Below are positions 33,950-42,505 of a DNA stretch of 64,000 nucleotides, one piece after another. Location: the NCBI RefSeq assembly GCF_001278075.1, contig NZ_CP011340.1, forward strand, positions 2,232,001 through 2,296,000, read 5' to 3'. The position numbers were made by a program, and so were the translations under genes. Under the pieces are notes generated by a model. It had not been told where the DNA came from. It saw only the letters and a list, made by a program, of their open reading frames with translations, and searched no databases. Within the stretch, counting starts at the first letter, position 1. Each line of letters opens with the position of its first letter. Origin of the DNA: Streptomyces pristinaespiralis (GTDB lineage Bacteria; Actinomycetota; Actinomycetes; Streptomycetales; Streptomycetaceae).

Positions 33950-34930
33950 GTGGATGAAGTTTCGTCATTGGATCAAGAGACCCTCGCGGTCTACCGCGCG
34001 ATCCTGTTCCACAAGGAATACGACCCGAAACGGCTCGCGGACCTTGTGGACAGCAGTTGTGAGGAAGTCGAGGCGGCACTCGACCGGTTGTCGCAGCTCT
34101 CCCTCCTCGCACCGTCCCAAGTCGCTCCCGGCCAGCTGCGGGCGGTGAATCCGTCGCTCGGCCTGAAGGTCCTGCTCCAGCGGGAGGAACGCGAACTGGC
34201 CTGGCGTCAGCAGCGGATCGAGCAGAACCGTGCCGCCCTCGCCGCGCTCGCGGCCGAATACACCGCCTCCGGCTGGGCCGGGAACCTCGACGGAACGGAG
34301 CTTCTCGACAATGTCGACGACATCCGGATCCGCCTCGAGGCCCTCGCCGAGTCCTGCACGCGGGAATCTCTCGCGTTCCACCCCGACAACACCCTCACCG
34401 AGGGATCGGTCGAGGCGGGCCGCCCCCTCAACGAGCGGGCCCTCGCACGCGGTGTGCGCTTCCGCTCCATCTACCTGGACAGTGTCGCCAACGACCGCGT
34501 CACCAAGGCGCACGCGCAGTGGATGGCGGAGCGGCAGAGCGAGATACGGACCTCGCCGACCCTGCCGATGCGGCTGCTCATCGTCGACACGTCGGCCGCG
34601 ATCGTCGCCGGCCTCCCCGGCCAGGCCCAGCCTTCGGCCCTGCTGTTCAGCAGTCCCCCGGTGGTCCTGGCCATGCGGGCGCTGTTCGAGGCGTACTGGG
34701 AGCACGCCAGCCCGATGGACGCCCCGGTCTCCCGGGCCGGCGGACTGACCCCGCAGGAGCGCAAGTTGCTCCAGCTGCTCGCCACCGGACTCACCGACGA
34801 GGCCGTGGCCAGGGCGCTGGGCATCGGGGTGCGCACCGAGCGGCGCATCGTGGCCGAGCTCATGGAACGGCTCGGGGCGTCCAGCCGGTTCGAGGCCGGC
34901 GTGCAGGCCACCCGGCGGGAGTGGATCTGA
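33950..34930 (+). CDS. TrmB/LuxR-type transcriptional regulator
   Basis: A 326-residue regulator with a TrmB-like winged helix at the N-terminus (YRAILFHKEYDPKRLADLVD), a coiled segment (~75-105), a phospholipase-D-like or ligand-binding middle (residues ~140-250) and a C-terminal LuxR helix-turn-helix (LTPQERKLLQLLATGLTDEA). This architecture is common among pathway-specific regulators in Streptomyces RiPP and polyketide clusters. The GTG start follows AAGGGGGA by about nine bases. It is the last gene that fits the cluster on this side; control of the precursor and AHBA promoters is inferred, not shown. Confidence 0.8.
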   Translation: MDEVSSLDQETLAVYRAILFHKEYDPKRLADLVDSSCEEVEAALDRLSQLSLLAPSQVAPGQLRAVNPSLGLKVLLQREERELAWRQQRIEQNRAALAALAAEYTASGWAGNLDGTELLDNVDDIRIRLEALAESCTRESLAFHPDNTLTEGSVEAGRPLNERALARGVRFRSIYLDSVANDRVTKAHAQWMAERQSEIRTSPTLPMRLLIVDTSAAIVAGLPGQAQPSALLFSSPPVVLAMRALFEAYWEHASPMDAPVSRAGGLTPQERKLLQLLATGLTDEAVARALGIGVRTERRIVAELMERLGASSRFEAGVQATRREWI

Positions 34931-35024
34931 CGCCGGTCCCTGCGGGCCGCCGGCACGGTGCCCGCGACGGTCATCGCGGAACTCCGGGTCCTCATCACTG
35001 TCGTCATCGTCGGCTCCGGTGCGG

Positions 35025-35282
35025 TTACGGCCAGACGAAGTCGTCGGGCATGCCCGGCCGCCCGGGGCGGTCGGGGAGGGCGGGAAGGTCGGGAAGCAGG
35101 GGCAGAGCCGGGCACACGATGTCGTCCAGGTCCGACGGCGTCGGCCAGACGAAGTCGTCCGCGGCGGCCGGCGCCGTCCGCGGCGCCTCGGCCGCCTGCG
35201 CCGGGGAGGCCAGCAGGATGCCGCCCAGGAACGCGGCGGCGACGGCGGATGCGGCGGCGGTACAACGGGTGGCACGGGACAT
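35025..35282 (-). CDS. Small secreted peptide with duplicated DDFVWP motif
   Basis: An 85-residue protein with a Sec signal peptide (TRCTAAASAVAAAFLGGILL, cleavage after SPAQA, about residue 30). The predicted mature part of ~55 residues is Pro/Leu/Asp-rich, contains one Cys, and carries the hexapeptide DDFVWP twice: once near its start and once as the very C-terminus. I do not recognise the family. The repeated end motif suggests a binding or processing site. It is convergent with the TrmB/LuxR gene and may be unrelated to the cluster. ATG at 35282; the upstream sequence ATGGAGACACTC gives GGAG near the start. Confidence 0.7.
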   Translation of the reverse strand: MSRATRCTAAASAVAAAFLGGILLASPAQAAEAPRTAPAAADDFVWPTPSDLDDIVCPALPLLPDLPALPDRPGRPGMPDDFVWP

Positions 35283-35911
35283 GGAGTGTCTCCATTCGTG
35301 GCTGCGGGTGCGGCGTACGTTCCTATCCGGTGTCCTGAGGCGGCCGGTTCGTTACTGCCGTCCGGCGCCTGACACGAGGTAATCACCGGGAGGGGCCGGC
35401 TGTCCGTATTCAGCCAGGCCAGGAAGCTGCACGGCAGGGAGTTGCCTGGCTCCGCCGGCCACCCGGGCCGGGTCGCCGGGCGCGTACCGCGCCCTTCCCG
35501 GACACCTGTGACCTGCGGCGTTCTGCCGCACGGCCCGTGCGATCGGCCCACCGGGGGCGGGGTCGCGCCGCACCCCGTCGACATCGGCGCGGACACATCA
35601 ACGCGCCATCGACCGCCGGAGCCGACGCCTCCACGATGGCACACGGGACCTCGCGAGCCGCTCGAGAGCCGCTCGAGGGCCCTGGGCCCCGAGCCTTCGA
35701 GCCGGCTGTGCGACCGTCCTGTCCGCGACTCCGGGCGCCGCGCCGTGCCCGTCGCTCCCCGTTGCCCACTCACCGGCCCGCTCGACGCCGCGCGGGCCGC
35801 TCGCTGCCCGCGCGGCACCTCACCTCGGAACGCCGGACAGGGGCACGGACAGAGCCGTGGGCGGGCCGTGCGGCCGGGCGGGCGGCTGCGGGCGCGGCTT
35901 CGGACACGGCA
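35283..35911. other. Gene-poor intergenic region
   Basis: About 630 bases with no convincing gene. Open frames here on both strands are Arg/Pro-rich artefacts of high GC. The left end should hold the promoter of the small secreted peptide gene. No repeat longer than a few bases was noticed apart from GCTCGAGAGCCGCTCGAGAG near 35665. Confidence 0.5.
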
Positions 35912-35960
35912 ACGGGCCGGTGCCCGGGACGCCGTGAGGGCGTCCCGGGCACCGGCCCGT
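35912..35960 (-). terminator. Strong terminator after transglycosylase gene
   Basis: Arms of 22-23 bases (ACGGGCCGGTGCCCGGGACG and its complement) around GTGA, 39 bases beyond the stop of the LysM/transglycosylase gene. Confidence 0.9.
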
Positions 35961-35998
35961 CAGGTGGAGGCGGCTGGTCGGCCGGCGCTCGGGTCCCG

Positions 35999-36877
35999 TC
36001 AGTAGGGGCCGTTCACGTTGTCGATCGAGCCGTACCGGTCGGCGGCGTAGTTGCACGCGGCGGTGATGTTGGCGACCGGGTCGAACAGGTCGTAGGCCGT
36101 GCCCTCGACGTGGTAGGCGTCGAAGGTGGGCTGGATGACCTGGAGCAGGCCCTTGGAGGGCGTGCCGTTGATGGCGTTGATGTCCCAGTTGTTGATGGCC
36201 AGCGGGTTGCCGGAGGACTCACGCATGATGTTGCGGTGGATGCCTTCGTAGCTTCCCGGGATGCCGTGCTGGGCCATGACGTCCAGCGATTCGCGGATCC
36301 AGCCGTCGAGGTTGTTCGCGTAGGCCGGCTTCGCGGGCGCCGCGGCGGCCTGGGCCACCGGTGCGCTCTTCCGCTCGGAGCGGTCCGCGCGGGCCGTCTC
36401 GGCGGCGCGCTCGGCCTTCTCGGACGTCTCGGCCTCTTCCGCGGCCTTCGGGGCGGCCTTCGCCTCGGCCTGCGGCTTCGCCTTGGGCGCTGCTTCGGCC
36501 TTGGCGCCGATGGTCAGCCGGAGACCGGGGTGAATCAGCGCCGGGTCAGCTCCGACGGCCTTCCGGTTGTCCTTGTAGAGCTGCTTCCAGCCGCCGTTCA
36601 GGGAATGCTCTTCGGCGATCTTGTAAAGCGAGTCACCGGCGACCACGGAATACGTGACGGTGCCGGCCTTCTTCGCGACCGCCTGCGCGGCGGCGGCGAC
36701 CGTCTTGGCCGGGGCCACGGTCCGCTCGGCCGCGGCGGGGGCCGCCGCGGGTGCCGCGTGAGCAGCGGTGCCGCCGATGAGCGGCAGGGCGAGCGCGGCG
36801 CCGCCCGTGCCGGCCGCGACGAGTCCACGGGTCAGTGAACGGGACTTGGGACGACGGTGCTTACCCTTTGCGGGCAT
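35999..36877 (-). CDS. Secreted LysM/transglycosylase (resuscitation-type lytic enzyme)
   Basis: A 292-residue cell-wall hydrolase. It has an N-terminal signal (SLTRGLVAAGTGGAALALPL, cut near AHA), a LysM domain that binds peptidoglycan (VTYSVVAGDSLYKIAEEHSL to HPGLRLTIG), an Ala/Glu/Lys-rich linker and a C-terminal SLT-like transglycosylase domain with the catalytic Glu in NIMRESSGNP, then INAINGTPSKGLLQVIQPTF and a final CNYAADRYGS. Such enzymes cleave glycan strands during growth and spore germination. ATG at 36877 has GGAGAGGA nine bases upstream. The c-di-AMP riboswitch lies in its 5' leader, matching the usual place of this element in Streptomyces. Confidence 0.9.
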   Translation of the reverse strand: MPAKGKHRRPKSRSLTRGLVAAGTGGAALALPLIGGTAAHAAPAAAPAAAERTVAPAKTVAAAAQAVAKKAGTVTYSVVAGDSLYKIAEEHSLNGGWKQLYKDNRKAVGADPALIHPGLRLTIGAKAEAAPKAKPQAEAKAAPKAAEEAETSEKAERAAETARADRSERKSAPVAQAAAAPAKPAYANNLDGWIRESLDVMAQHGIPGSYEGIHRNIMRESSGNPLAINNWDINAINGTPSKGLLQVIQPTFDAYHVEGTAYDLFDPVANITAACNYAADRYGSIDNVNGPY

Positions 36878-36889
36878 GGCGAATTCCTC

Positions 36890-37060
36890 TCCGTCGCCTG
36901 CGAGGTGAGCTGTCGGGTTCGGGCTGGAGATGCCCGGCCGCAGGTGAATGCGACTTAACCCCGAGCCGTTCCGGATTCCGGTTCGGCGACTTACCTGGTT
37001 CCCCCGCTCCTGCCGTACGTGAAGTGTGGGTGCGGTTTCCGGACGGCGGCAGGATTCGGC
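36890..37060 (-). promoter_or_regulatory. c-di-AMP riboswitch (ydaO/yuaA type)
   Basis: Read on the minus strand, the leader contains the conserved ydaO core: GCGGGGGAACCAGGTAAGTC, CGCCGAACCGGAAT, a GGGGTTAAGTCGC stretch and then CCCGAACCCGACAGCTCACC ending just before the gene's ribosome binding site. In Streptomyces such elements turn off cell-wall lytic genes when c-di-AMP is high. Exact ends are approximate. Confidence 0.8.
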
Positions 37061-37420
37061 GGTCCACCCGGATTGACGGTGACCGTAAGCGAGAGCGTCC
37101 CCGCGAAACAAGTGCCGAATTACTGATCACAATCCGAATGGGGCTTCCGCGCGCGGCTTTTCAATTGTCGGTTCCCCGTCAAGAAACTCAAAGCCCTTCC
37201 CGGGAAAGGGAAGTACGTCGTCCGGCGTCACCTTCCGGACCGCCGGGCAGGTGACGGACATCACGGGCTCCGCGTGCAACCGCCCGGAACGCCATAGCGT
37301 CTCAAGAACGCCAACTCACAACAATAAAACCCAATTGGACTTAACGAGCAAGACGGAAAAACAAGCCATACTGGACATCAGGGGCCGAACATGCCGTCCG
37401 GAGAGGGCCCATCGGCCGCG

Positions 37421-37452
37421 GGTCCTGACCGGCACACGAGCCGGCCAGGACC
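37421..37452 (-). terminator. Terminator after xyloglucanase gene
   Basis: Arms GGTCCTGACCGGC and GCCGGCCAGGACC (12 of 13 pairs) around a short loop, 15 bases past the GH74 stop. The stretch between here and the riboswitch includes a lower-GC part (37310-37380) with no gene seen. Confidence 0.8.
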
Positions 37453-37466
37453 CGGAGGTCACGTCC

Positions 37467-40157
37467 TCACCCTGTGGTGCAGTTCTCACCGCCCGAGGTG
37501 AAGGCGGACGGTGCGGTGTTGCGGCCCGACCAGCCGCCGGTGAACCCGAAGGACACCGACGCGCCGGCGGCCACCTTGCCGTTCCAGGAGACGTTCTCGG
37601 CCGTCACCTCGGCGCCGCTCTGCCGGTGTGCGGCGTTCCACATCTGGCCGACCGTCTGCCCGTCGGGGAAGCTCCAGCGCAGCTGCCAGCCGTCCAGGGC
37701 GGCGTCGCCCTTGTTGGTCAGCGTCACCTCGGCCTGGAAGCCGCCGGACCACTGATTGGTGATCTTGTAGGCGACCGAGCACCCCGCGTCCCCCGGCGGG
37801 TCCGGGTCGGGGTCGGGATCGGTGCCGCCACCGTCCGACGACTCGCCGTACTGGATGCCGCGCCCGTTGGTCGACACGTACACCCGCCCGTACACCCGCG
37901 GGTCGCCGGTGATCGCGGCGCCGGTCCAGCCCCACTGGTGGGCGTCGTCGTTGATCCGCGTCCAGTCGGCGCCGCCGTTCGTGGACCGGAAGATGCCGCG
38001 CACCCCGCCGATCTTCGCGCTGACGAAGATCGTCTGGTACGACGCGCCGGGCGCCGCCTTGCCGAAGCCCACGGCATCCGCCTGCTCGACCCCCTCGACC
38101 CTCCGGAAGGTCGCGCCCGAGTCGGTCGAGTGCCACAGTCCGTACGTCCCGGAGGCCGTGCCGCCCGCGAGCCACACGTCGCCCTCCGCACCGGGCAGGG
38201 CCTTGAAGCGGACGTTGCCCTCCTGCGGCAGACCGCTCGACGCCTTGGCGGTGAACGTGGCGCCGCCGTCCTGCGACACGTAGAAGGTGCCGGCCTTGTA
38301 CCCGTAGAACTTCTTCGGGTTCTTGCGGTCCGACTCCACCGTCGCGCCGGCGGGGATGCCCGTGGACGCCTTCCACGAGCTGCCGTACCCGGTGGTGTGG
38401 TGCACGCCGGCGCCGTCCGGGCTCCAGACGAAGCCGCTGCCGTCCGCGGCGGCGGCGACCGTGCCTCCGCCCGTCACACCCGAAGGTTGCGAGCCCTGGA
38501 ACCAGTTGGCGCCGTTGTCCGTGGAGAAGCCGATGTGCGGGGCGGCGTCGGCGTTGCCGACCCGTACGACCGTGGCGGGCGCGGCCTCCGCGAAGTCCAG
38601 GCTCGTGGTCGACGAGAGATTCGGCGAGGTGAACATCAGAGGCGGCACGGCGTCGAGGTCGGTGTGCCGGAAGCCGCCGATGTCACCGAGGGCGCTCAGC
38701 AGCGGTGCGCCCGACGGCGGGCTCACCAGGTCGTTGACGGCCGTCTCCTCGAGCCCCTTCACCATGGGGGTGATGGTGATCCGGCCGCCGGAGTCCCAGG
38801 TCCGTAGATTCTCGCTGCCGTAGACGGTGGCTCCCGTGCCGTACATCATCCGGTCCGAGTCGAACGGGTCGATCTCCAGCGCCTCCGTCATCCAGCCCAG
38901 CTTCGGCGTGACCTCGGGAGGGGACGGGTTCGCGCCCCAGGACAGCCAGGGCACCGAGGAGATGTCCTGCGTGTAGCGGAAGGAGCGGTCGGGGTAACTG
39001 GTGTAGTCCCAGGCCCTGGTCCAGGTCTCACCGCTGTCCGTGGAACGGAAGATCTGCGTGTCGGGCCACCAGGAGCTGTAGGCCGTGGCCATCAGGGTGC
39101 CGGGCCGCTGCCGGTCCACGCTCAGCCCGCTGAAGCCGGAGTAGGTGTCGGCCTCGGCGGTCGGGCTGGTGTCCTTCCACTCGCCGGTCGCCGTGTCGTA
39201 CCGGGCGATGCGGCCCTTGGCCCCGTCGTACGGGCCGCCGGTGTCGCTCAGGGTCAGATGGAGATGGCCGGTCCCGGAGTCGAGCACCCCCTTGTGCGCC
39301 AGGTAGCCCGTCGGCTGTCCGGCGATCCGGGACCAGGTGGCGCCGCCGTCCGTGGAGCGGTAGACGGTGTTCTCCTTGTCGGCGACCCCCACGTAGATGT
39401 GCTGTGTGGCGCTGCCCGCGCTGCCGGAGCGCTCGTCGAAGGTGACCCACACGACGCCCTGGTTGTCGTTCGCGTAACCGCTGGTGTCTGTCGGGTCCTG
39501 GGCGTAGTTGCCCGGGTTCGGGAAGGCGGTCACCTTCGACCAGGTCACTCCCGAGTCGGTGGAACGCCAGAGCCCGTGGCCGCTGGGGGCGCCCAGATAG
39601 AGCACCGAGTTCTTGTTGGGGTCCACCGCGAGCCGCTCGCCCATGCCACGGCCGGGCATGTTTCCGCCGAGCTTGAAGGGCAGAGTGGTGGCCTGCCAGC
39701 TGGCACCCCGGTCGGAGGAGCGCAGGACGGCGCCGTTGGTGGGGTCCCAGCTGTTGGTGTACGTGCCCACGGCGGCGTACACCTTGTCCGGGTCGACCGT
39801 GTCGGAGGCGAGGCTCACGACCCCGGTCCAGCCCCACCGGTCCCAGTCGACCCAGTCCAGCAGCGGGGTCCACTCCTTGCCCGCCTCGTTCCAGCGGTAG
39901 GCGCCGCCGATGTCGGTGCGGGCGTACGCGAGGTCCTTCTCCGAGCGGTTGAAGACGATGCCCGGCACGAAGCCGCCGCCGTCGATGCGTACGTTCTTCC
40001 AGGTGTAGGTGTCCGCGGCCGTCGACACATCGGATGGTTCGGCGACGGGGGCGGATTCGCCCGAGCGTGCCACGGCCGGGCTGCCTGCGGTGAACAGCCC
40101 GGCCGTCAGGGCGAACGCAGCCAATAAGGCCGCGAGTGGTCTGGCGCTTCTGCGCAC
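37467..40157 (-). CDS. Secreted GH74 xyloglucanase with C-terminal CBM2
   Basis: An 896-residue extracellular glycoside hydrolase that should cut xyloglucan. A signal peptide (RRSARPLAALLAAFALTAGL, cut near AVA) leads to two seven-blade propeller halves of family GH74 with repeated RSTDGGATW-type Asp-box motifs. The family's two catalytic Asp residues are in ARTDIGGAYRW (near residue 80) and ALGDIGGFRH (near 500). A Pro/Asp linker (DPDPDPDPPG) precedes a CBM2 cellulose-binding module with exposed Trp residues (NQWSGGF, GWQLRW, VSWNG) and paired Cys ends. GTG at 40157 has AGAGGA eight bases upstream. The CebR operator at 40216-40229 implies induction by cello-oligosaccharides. Confidence 0.95.
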   Translation of the reverse strand: MRRSARPLAALLAAFALTAGLFTAGSPAVARSGESAPVAEPSDVSTAADTYTWKNVRIDGGGFVPGIVFNRSEKDLAYARTDIGGAYRWNEAGKEWTPLLDWVDWDRWGWTGVVSLASDTVDPDKVYAAVGTYTNSWDPTNGAVLRSSDRGASWQATTLPFKLGGNMPGRGMGERLAVDPNKNSVLYLGAPSGHGLWRSTDSGVTWSKVTAFPNPGNYAQDPTDTSGYANDNQGVVWVTFDERSGSAGSATQHIYVGVADKENTVYRSTDGGATWSRIAGQPTGYLAHKGVLDSGTGHLHLTLSDTGGPYDGAKGRIARYDTATGEWKDTSPTAEADTYSGFSGLSVDRQRPGTLMATAYSSWWPDTQIFRSTDSGETWTRAWDYTSYPDRSFRYTQDISSVPWLSWGANPSPPEVTPKLGWMTEALEIDPFDSDRMMYGTGATVYGSENLRTWDSGGRITITPMVKGLEETAVNDLVSPPSGAPLLSALGDIGGFRHTDLDAVPPLMFTSPNLSSTTSLDFAEAAPATVVRVGNADAAPHIGFSTDNGANWFQGSQPSGVTGGGTVAAAADGSGFVWSPDGAGVHHTTGYGSSWKASTGIPAGATVESDRKNPKKFYGYKAGTFYVSQDGGATFTAKASSGLPQEGNVRFKALPGAEGDVWLAGGTASGTYGLWHSTDSGATFRRVEGVEQADAVGFGKAAPGASYQTIFVSAKIGGVRGIFRSTNGGADWTRINDDAHQWGWTGAAITGDPRVYGRVYVSTNGRGIQYGESSDGGGTDPDPDPDPPGDAGCSVAYKITNQWSGGFQAEVTLTNKGDAALDGWQLRWSFPDGQTVGQMWNAAHRQSGAEVTAENVSWNGKVAAGASVSFGFTGGWSGRNTAPSAFTSGGENCTTG

Positions 40158-40215
40158 GGAAACGTCCTCTCCGAGCAGGACCGCCGAGAGCGGCGGCACG
40201 AGTGGTATACGGAGG

Positions 40216-40229
40216 TGGGAGCGCTCCCA
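40216..40229. promoter_or_regulatory. CebR operator
   Basis: Perfect palindrome TGGGAGCGCTCCCA, the established CebR box of Streptomyces, 59 bases upstream of the xyloglucanase start. CebR should repress until cellobiose or cellotriose binds. Confidence 0.9.
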
Positions 40230-40282
40230 ATGCGGACGATGGTAGCGGGGTGAGCCTTGCGGGAGAAGAGTGGTGCCGCCGA

Positions 40283-40620
40283 CTCATCCGATGACTGGCG
40301 GGCTCACGCCGGGGACCGGGGTGAGTTTGACGGCCACGGCGTCGAGGATCCGGTCCAGGCGGTCGTGAAGGATGTCCCCGCGTCCACGTCCGTGCCGTCG
40401 TACGCGGCCTGGGTCAGCGCCGGGAAGCGGCCCGTGGCCGGCATTCTCGTCACATGCGGGCCAAAGGCGCGCTGCCAGTCGCGCTCGGAGCGGCCCGTGG
40501 CCCGCTCGGCCCGCAGGTTCGCGATCTCACGCCTGATCGCGCCGGTGAAGTAGGCGCTGACGGTCTCCACGGCCTGCATGACGGTGCCGAGGTCGGCGAG
40601 GCCGTCGCCACCGGCCCTGG
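40283..40620 (-). pseudogene. TetR-family regulator, C-terminal remnant
   Basis: The minus strand reads LADLGTVMQAVETVSAYFTG, AIRREIANLRAERATGRSERDWQRA, then LTQAAYDGTDVDAGTSF, the look of a TetR_C_1-type ligand domain. Near 40370 the frame shifts: the expected continuation LDRILDAVAVKLTPVPG is found in another frame. The DNA-binding N-terminus is absent. It is a dead remnant, set back to back with an equally truncated monooxygenase. Confidence 0.65.
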
Positions 40621-40626
40621 AGATCC

Positions 40627-40771
40627 GGACGAGGCCGTCCGCGCCTTCGAGGAACAGATGTGGGCACGGGCCGGCAGGTGGGCGGAGATCACGACGGCCG
40701 GTCCGGAACGCCTCGTGAGCCCGGACCCCGCCGAAGCCCTCGCCCTCTTCGACCAGGTCCAGCCGTCCTGA
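40627..40771 (+). pseudogene. FAD monooxygenase (TetX-like), C-terminal remnant
   Basis: The plus strand reads DEAVRAFEEQMWARAGRWAE, then SPDPAEALALFDQVQPS and a stop, which resembles the last ~50 residues of TetX-like FAD-dependent monooxygenases (the EQ-x-x-W/F-P-R-A helix). Upstream text in this frame is shadow of the TetR remnant, so the FAD-binding part is missing. The C-terminal stretch is too short for a certain family call. Confidence 0.45.
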
Positions 40772-40851
40772 CCGCGGTCGGCTCCGCGCGGGCCGTCGTA
40801 CGTTCCATGGGGCGCCCGCTCGACGACGGGCCCTGACGGCGACGGGCCTCG

Positions 40852-42330
40852 TCATTCCACGGGCCAGGTGTGGGCCGGTGCGTTCAGATGCATGTAGTCG
40901 ATGTACTGCCGGGTCATCCGCCGCAGCGCCTCGTGGTGGTCGACCCGGGACGTCGAGTCGATGTGGTGGTACATCTCCGCCTGCCACACGGCGCCGTTCC
41001 GGGCGGTGACGCAGCGCTGCTCGATGATGCCGAGCAGCGGCTCCCGCCACGCCGAGTCCATGCCGGAGAGCTCCAGCCCGCGGTGGGCCATGGGGAGCAG
41101 CCGCCTCAGTACGAGCTCGGGCGCCGGGACCTCGCCCATCCCCGGCCAGTACAGGCCGGCGTCGATGCCGTGGCGGGCCGCCGCGTGCAGATTGTCCTCC
41201 GCCGCCTGGAACGACATCCGGGACCACACGGGCCGTTCCTCGTCCACCAGTGCGCGGGTCAGCCCGTAGTAGAAGGCGCCGTTGGCGAGGACGTCGGCGA
41301 CGGTCGGACCGGCCGGCAGCACCCGGTTCTCCACGCGCAGATGGGGCCTGCCGTTGGCCACGGCGTAGATCGGACGGTTCCAGCGGTAGATGGTGCCGTT
41401 GTGCAGGGTGAGCTCGGGCAGCTCGGGGACGTCTCCGCCGTCGAGCGTCGCGCGCGGGTCCTCCTCGTCGCACAGCGGAAGCAGCGCGGGGAAGTAGCGC
41501 ACGTTCTCCTCGAAGAGGTCGAAGACGCTGTTGATCCACCGTTCGCCGAACCACACCCGCGGCCGGACCCCCTGCACCTTGATCTCCTCGGGGCGGGTGT
41601 CGGTGGCCTGCTCGAACAGCGGGATGCGGGTCTCCCGCCACAGCTCCTTGCCGAACAGGAACGGCGAGTTCGCCGCCAGCGCGACCTGCACCCCGGCGAC
41701 GGCCTGCGCCGCGTTCCAGTAGGCGGCGAACTCCCCCGGCGAGACCTGGAGATGGAACTGCGTACTGGTGCAGGCGGCCTCCGGGGTGATGGTGTCCGCG
41801 TAGGTGCGGAGCCTGTCCACCCCGTCCACCGCGATCCGCAGGTCCTCGCCCCGCGCCGCGAAGACCTGCTCGTTGAGCAGCCGGTACCGCGGGTTCTCCG
41901 AGAGCGCCGCCTCCCCCACGTCCCGCTGCCGCAGCGTCGGCAGGATGCCGATCATGGCCAGGTGGGCGCCGACCTCGGAGGCCCGCTCCTCCGCGTGGTT
42001 GAGCGCGTCGCGGATCTCCCGCTCCCAGGAGTCGGGGCCGCCCGCCGTGAGGGTCCTCGGGGGGATGTTGATCTCCAGGTTGAACCGTCCGAGCTCGCTC
42101 GACCAGGCCGGGTCGGCGATCGCCTCGAGGACGTCGGTGTTGCGCATCGCCGGCTCACCGGCCTCGTCCACCAGGTTCAGCTCGATCTCGAGACCCACCT
42201 GCGGGCGCTCGGACTCGAAGCGCGCCTCGCGCAGCATGAGCGCGAACGTGTCGAGGCAGCTCTGCATCTTTTCCCGGTACCGGCGGCGGTCGTCACGGGT
42301 GAAGACGAGCGCCGGGACGTCACGTCCCAT
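40852..42330 (-). CDS. Glutamate-cysteine ligase family 2 (GCS2) protein
   Basis: A 492-residue member of the GCS2-type carboxylate-amine ligase family, which forms gamma-glutamyl amide bonds using ATP. Typical blocks are VGLEIELNLVDEAGEPAMRN (metal/ATP site, ~residue 45), GRFNLEINIPPR, ACTSTQFHLQVSP (~195), VWFGERWINSVFDLFEENVR and HLRVENRVLPAGPTVADVLA. Actinomycetes use mycothiol, so the substrate amine is unlikely to be simply Cys for glutathione; ergothioneine-type or other gamma-glutamyl chemistry is possible. ATG at 42330 follows AGGGAGGG. The downstream flank holds the tetR/monooxygenase scar. Confidence 0.85.
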   Translation of the reverse strand: MGRDVPALVFTRDDRRRYREKMQSCLDTFALMLREARFESERPQVGLEIELNLVDEAGEPAMRNTDVLEAIADPAWSSELGRFNLEINIPPRTLTAGGPDSWEREIRDALNHAEERASEVGAHLAMIGILPTLRQRDVGEAALSENPRYRLLNEQVFAARGEDLRIAVDGVDRLRTYADTITPEAACTSTQFHLQVSPGEFAAYWNAAQAVAGVQVALAANSPFLFGKELWRETRIPLFEQATDTRPEEIKVQGVRPRVWFGERWINSVFDLFEENVRYFPALLPLCDEEDPRATLDGGDVPELPELTLHNGTIYRWNRPIYAVANGRPHLRVENRVLPAGPTVADVLANGAFYYGLTRALVDEERPVWSRMSFQAAEDNLHAAARHGIDAGLYWPGMGEVPAPELVLRRLLPMAHRGLELSGMDSAWREPLLGIIEQRCVTARNGAVWQAEMYHHIDSTSRVDHHEALRRMTRQYIDYMHLNAPAHTWPVE

Positions 42331-42505
42331 GGGCCCTCCCTGGGGTCTCGTCGGGCGGGCACGGCTTTCCTTCAATGTCCCACTCCTCGGCCGCACCGAC
42401 CAGCGGTGCGGCCCGTCACCCGCCCCGCGGCGCGGCGCCTCGGACCGACCGGTCGCCTCGGCGCGCCGCGAGCCGCCGGCCGCCCACGCGCGGCCCGCCA
42501 CGACC

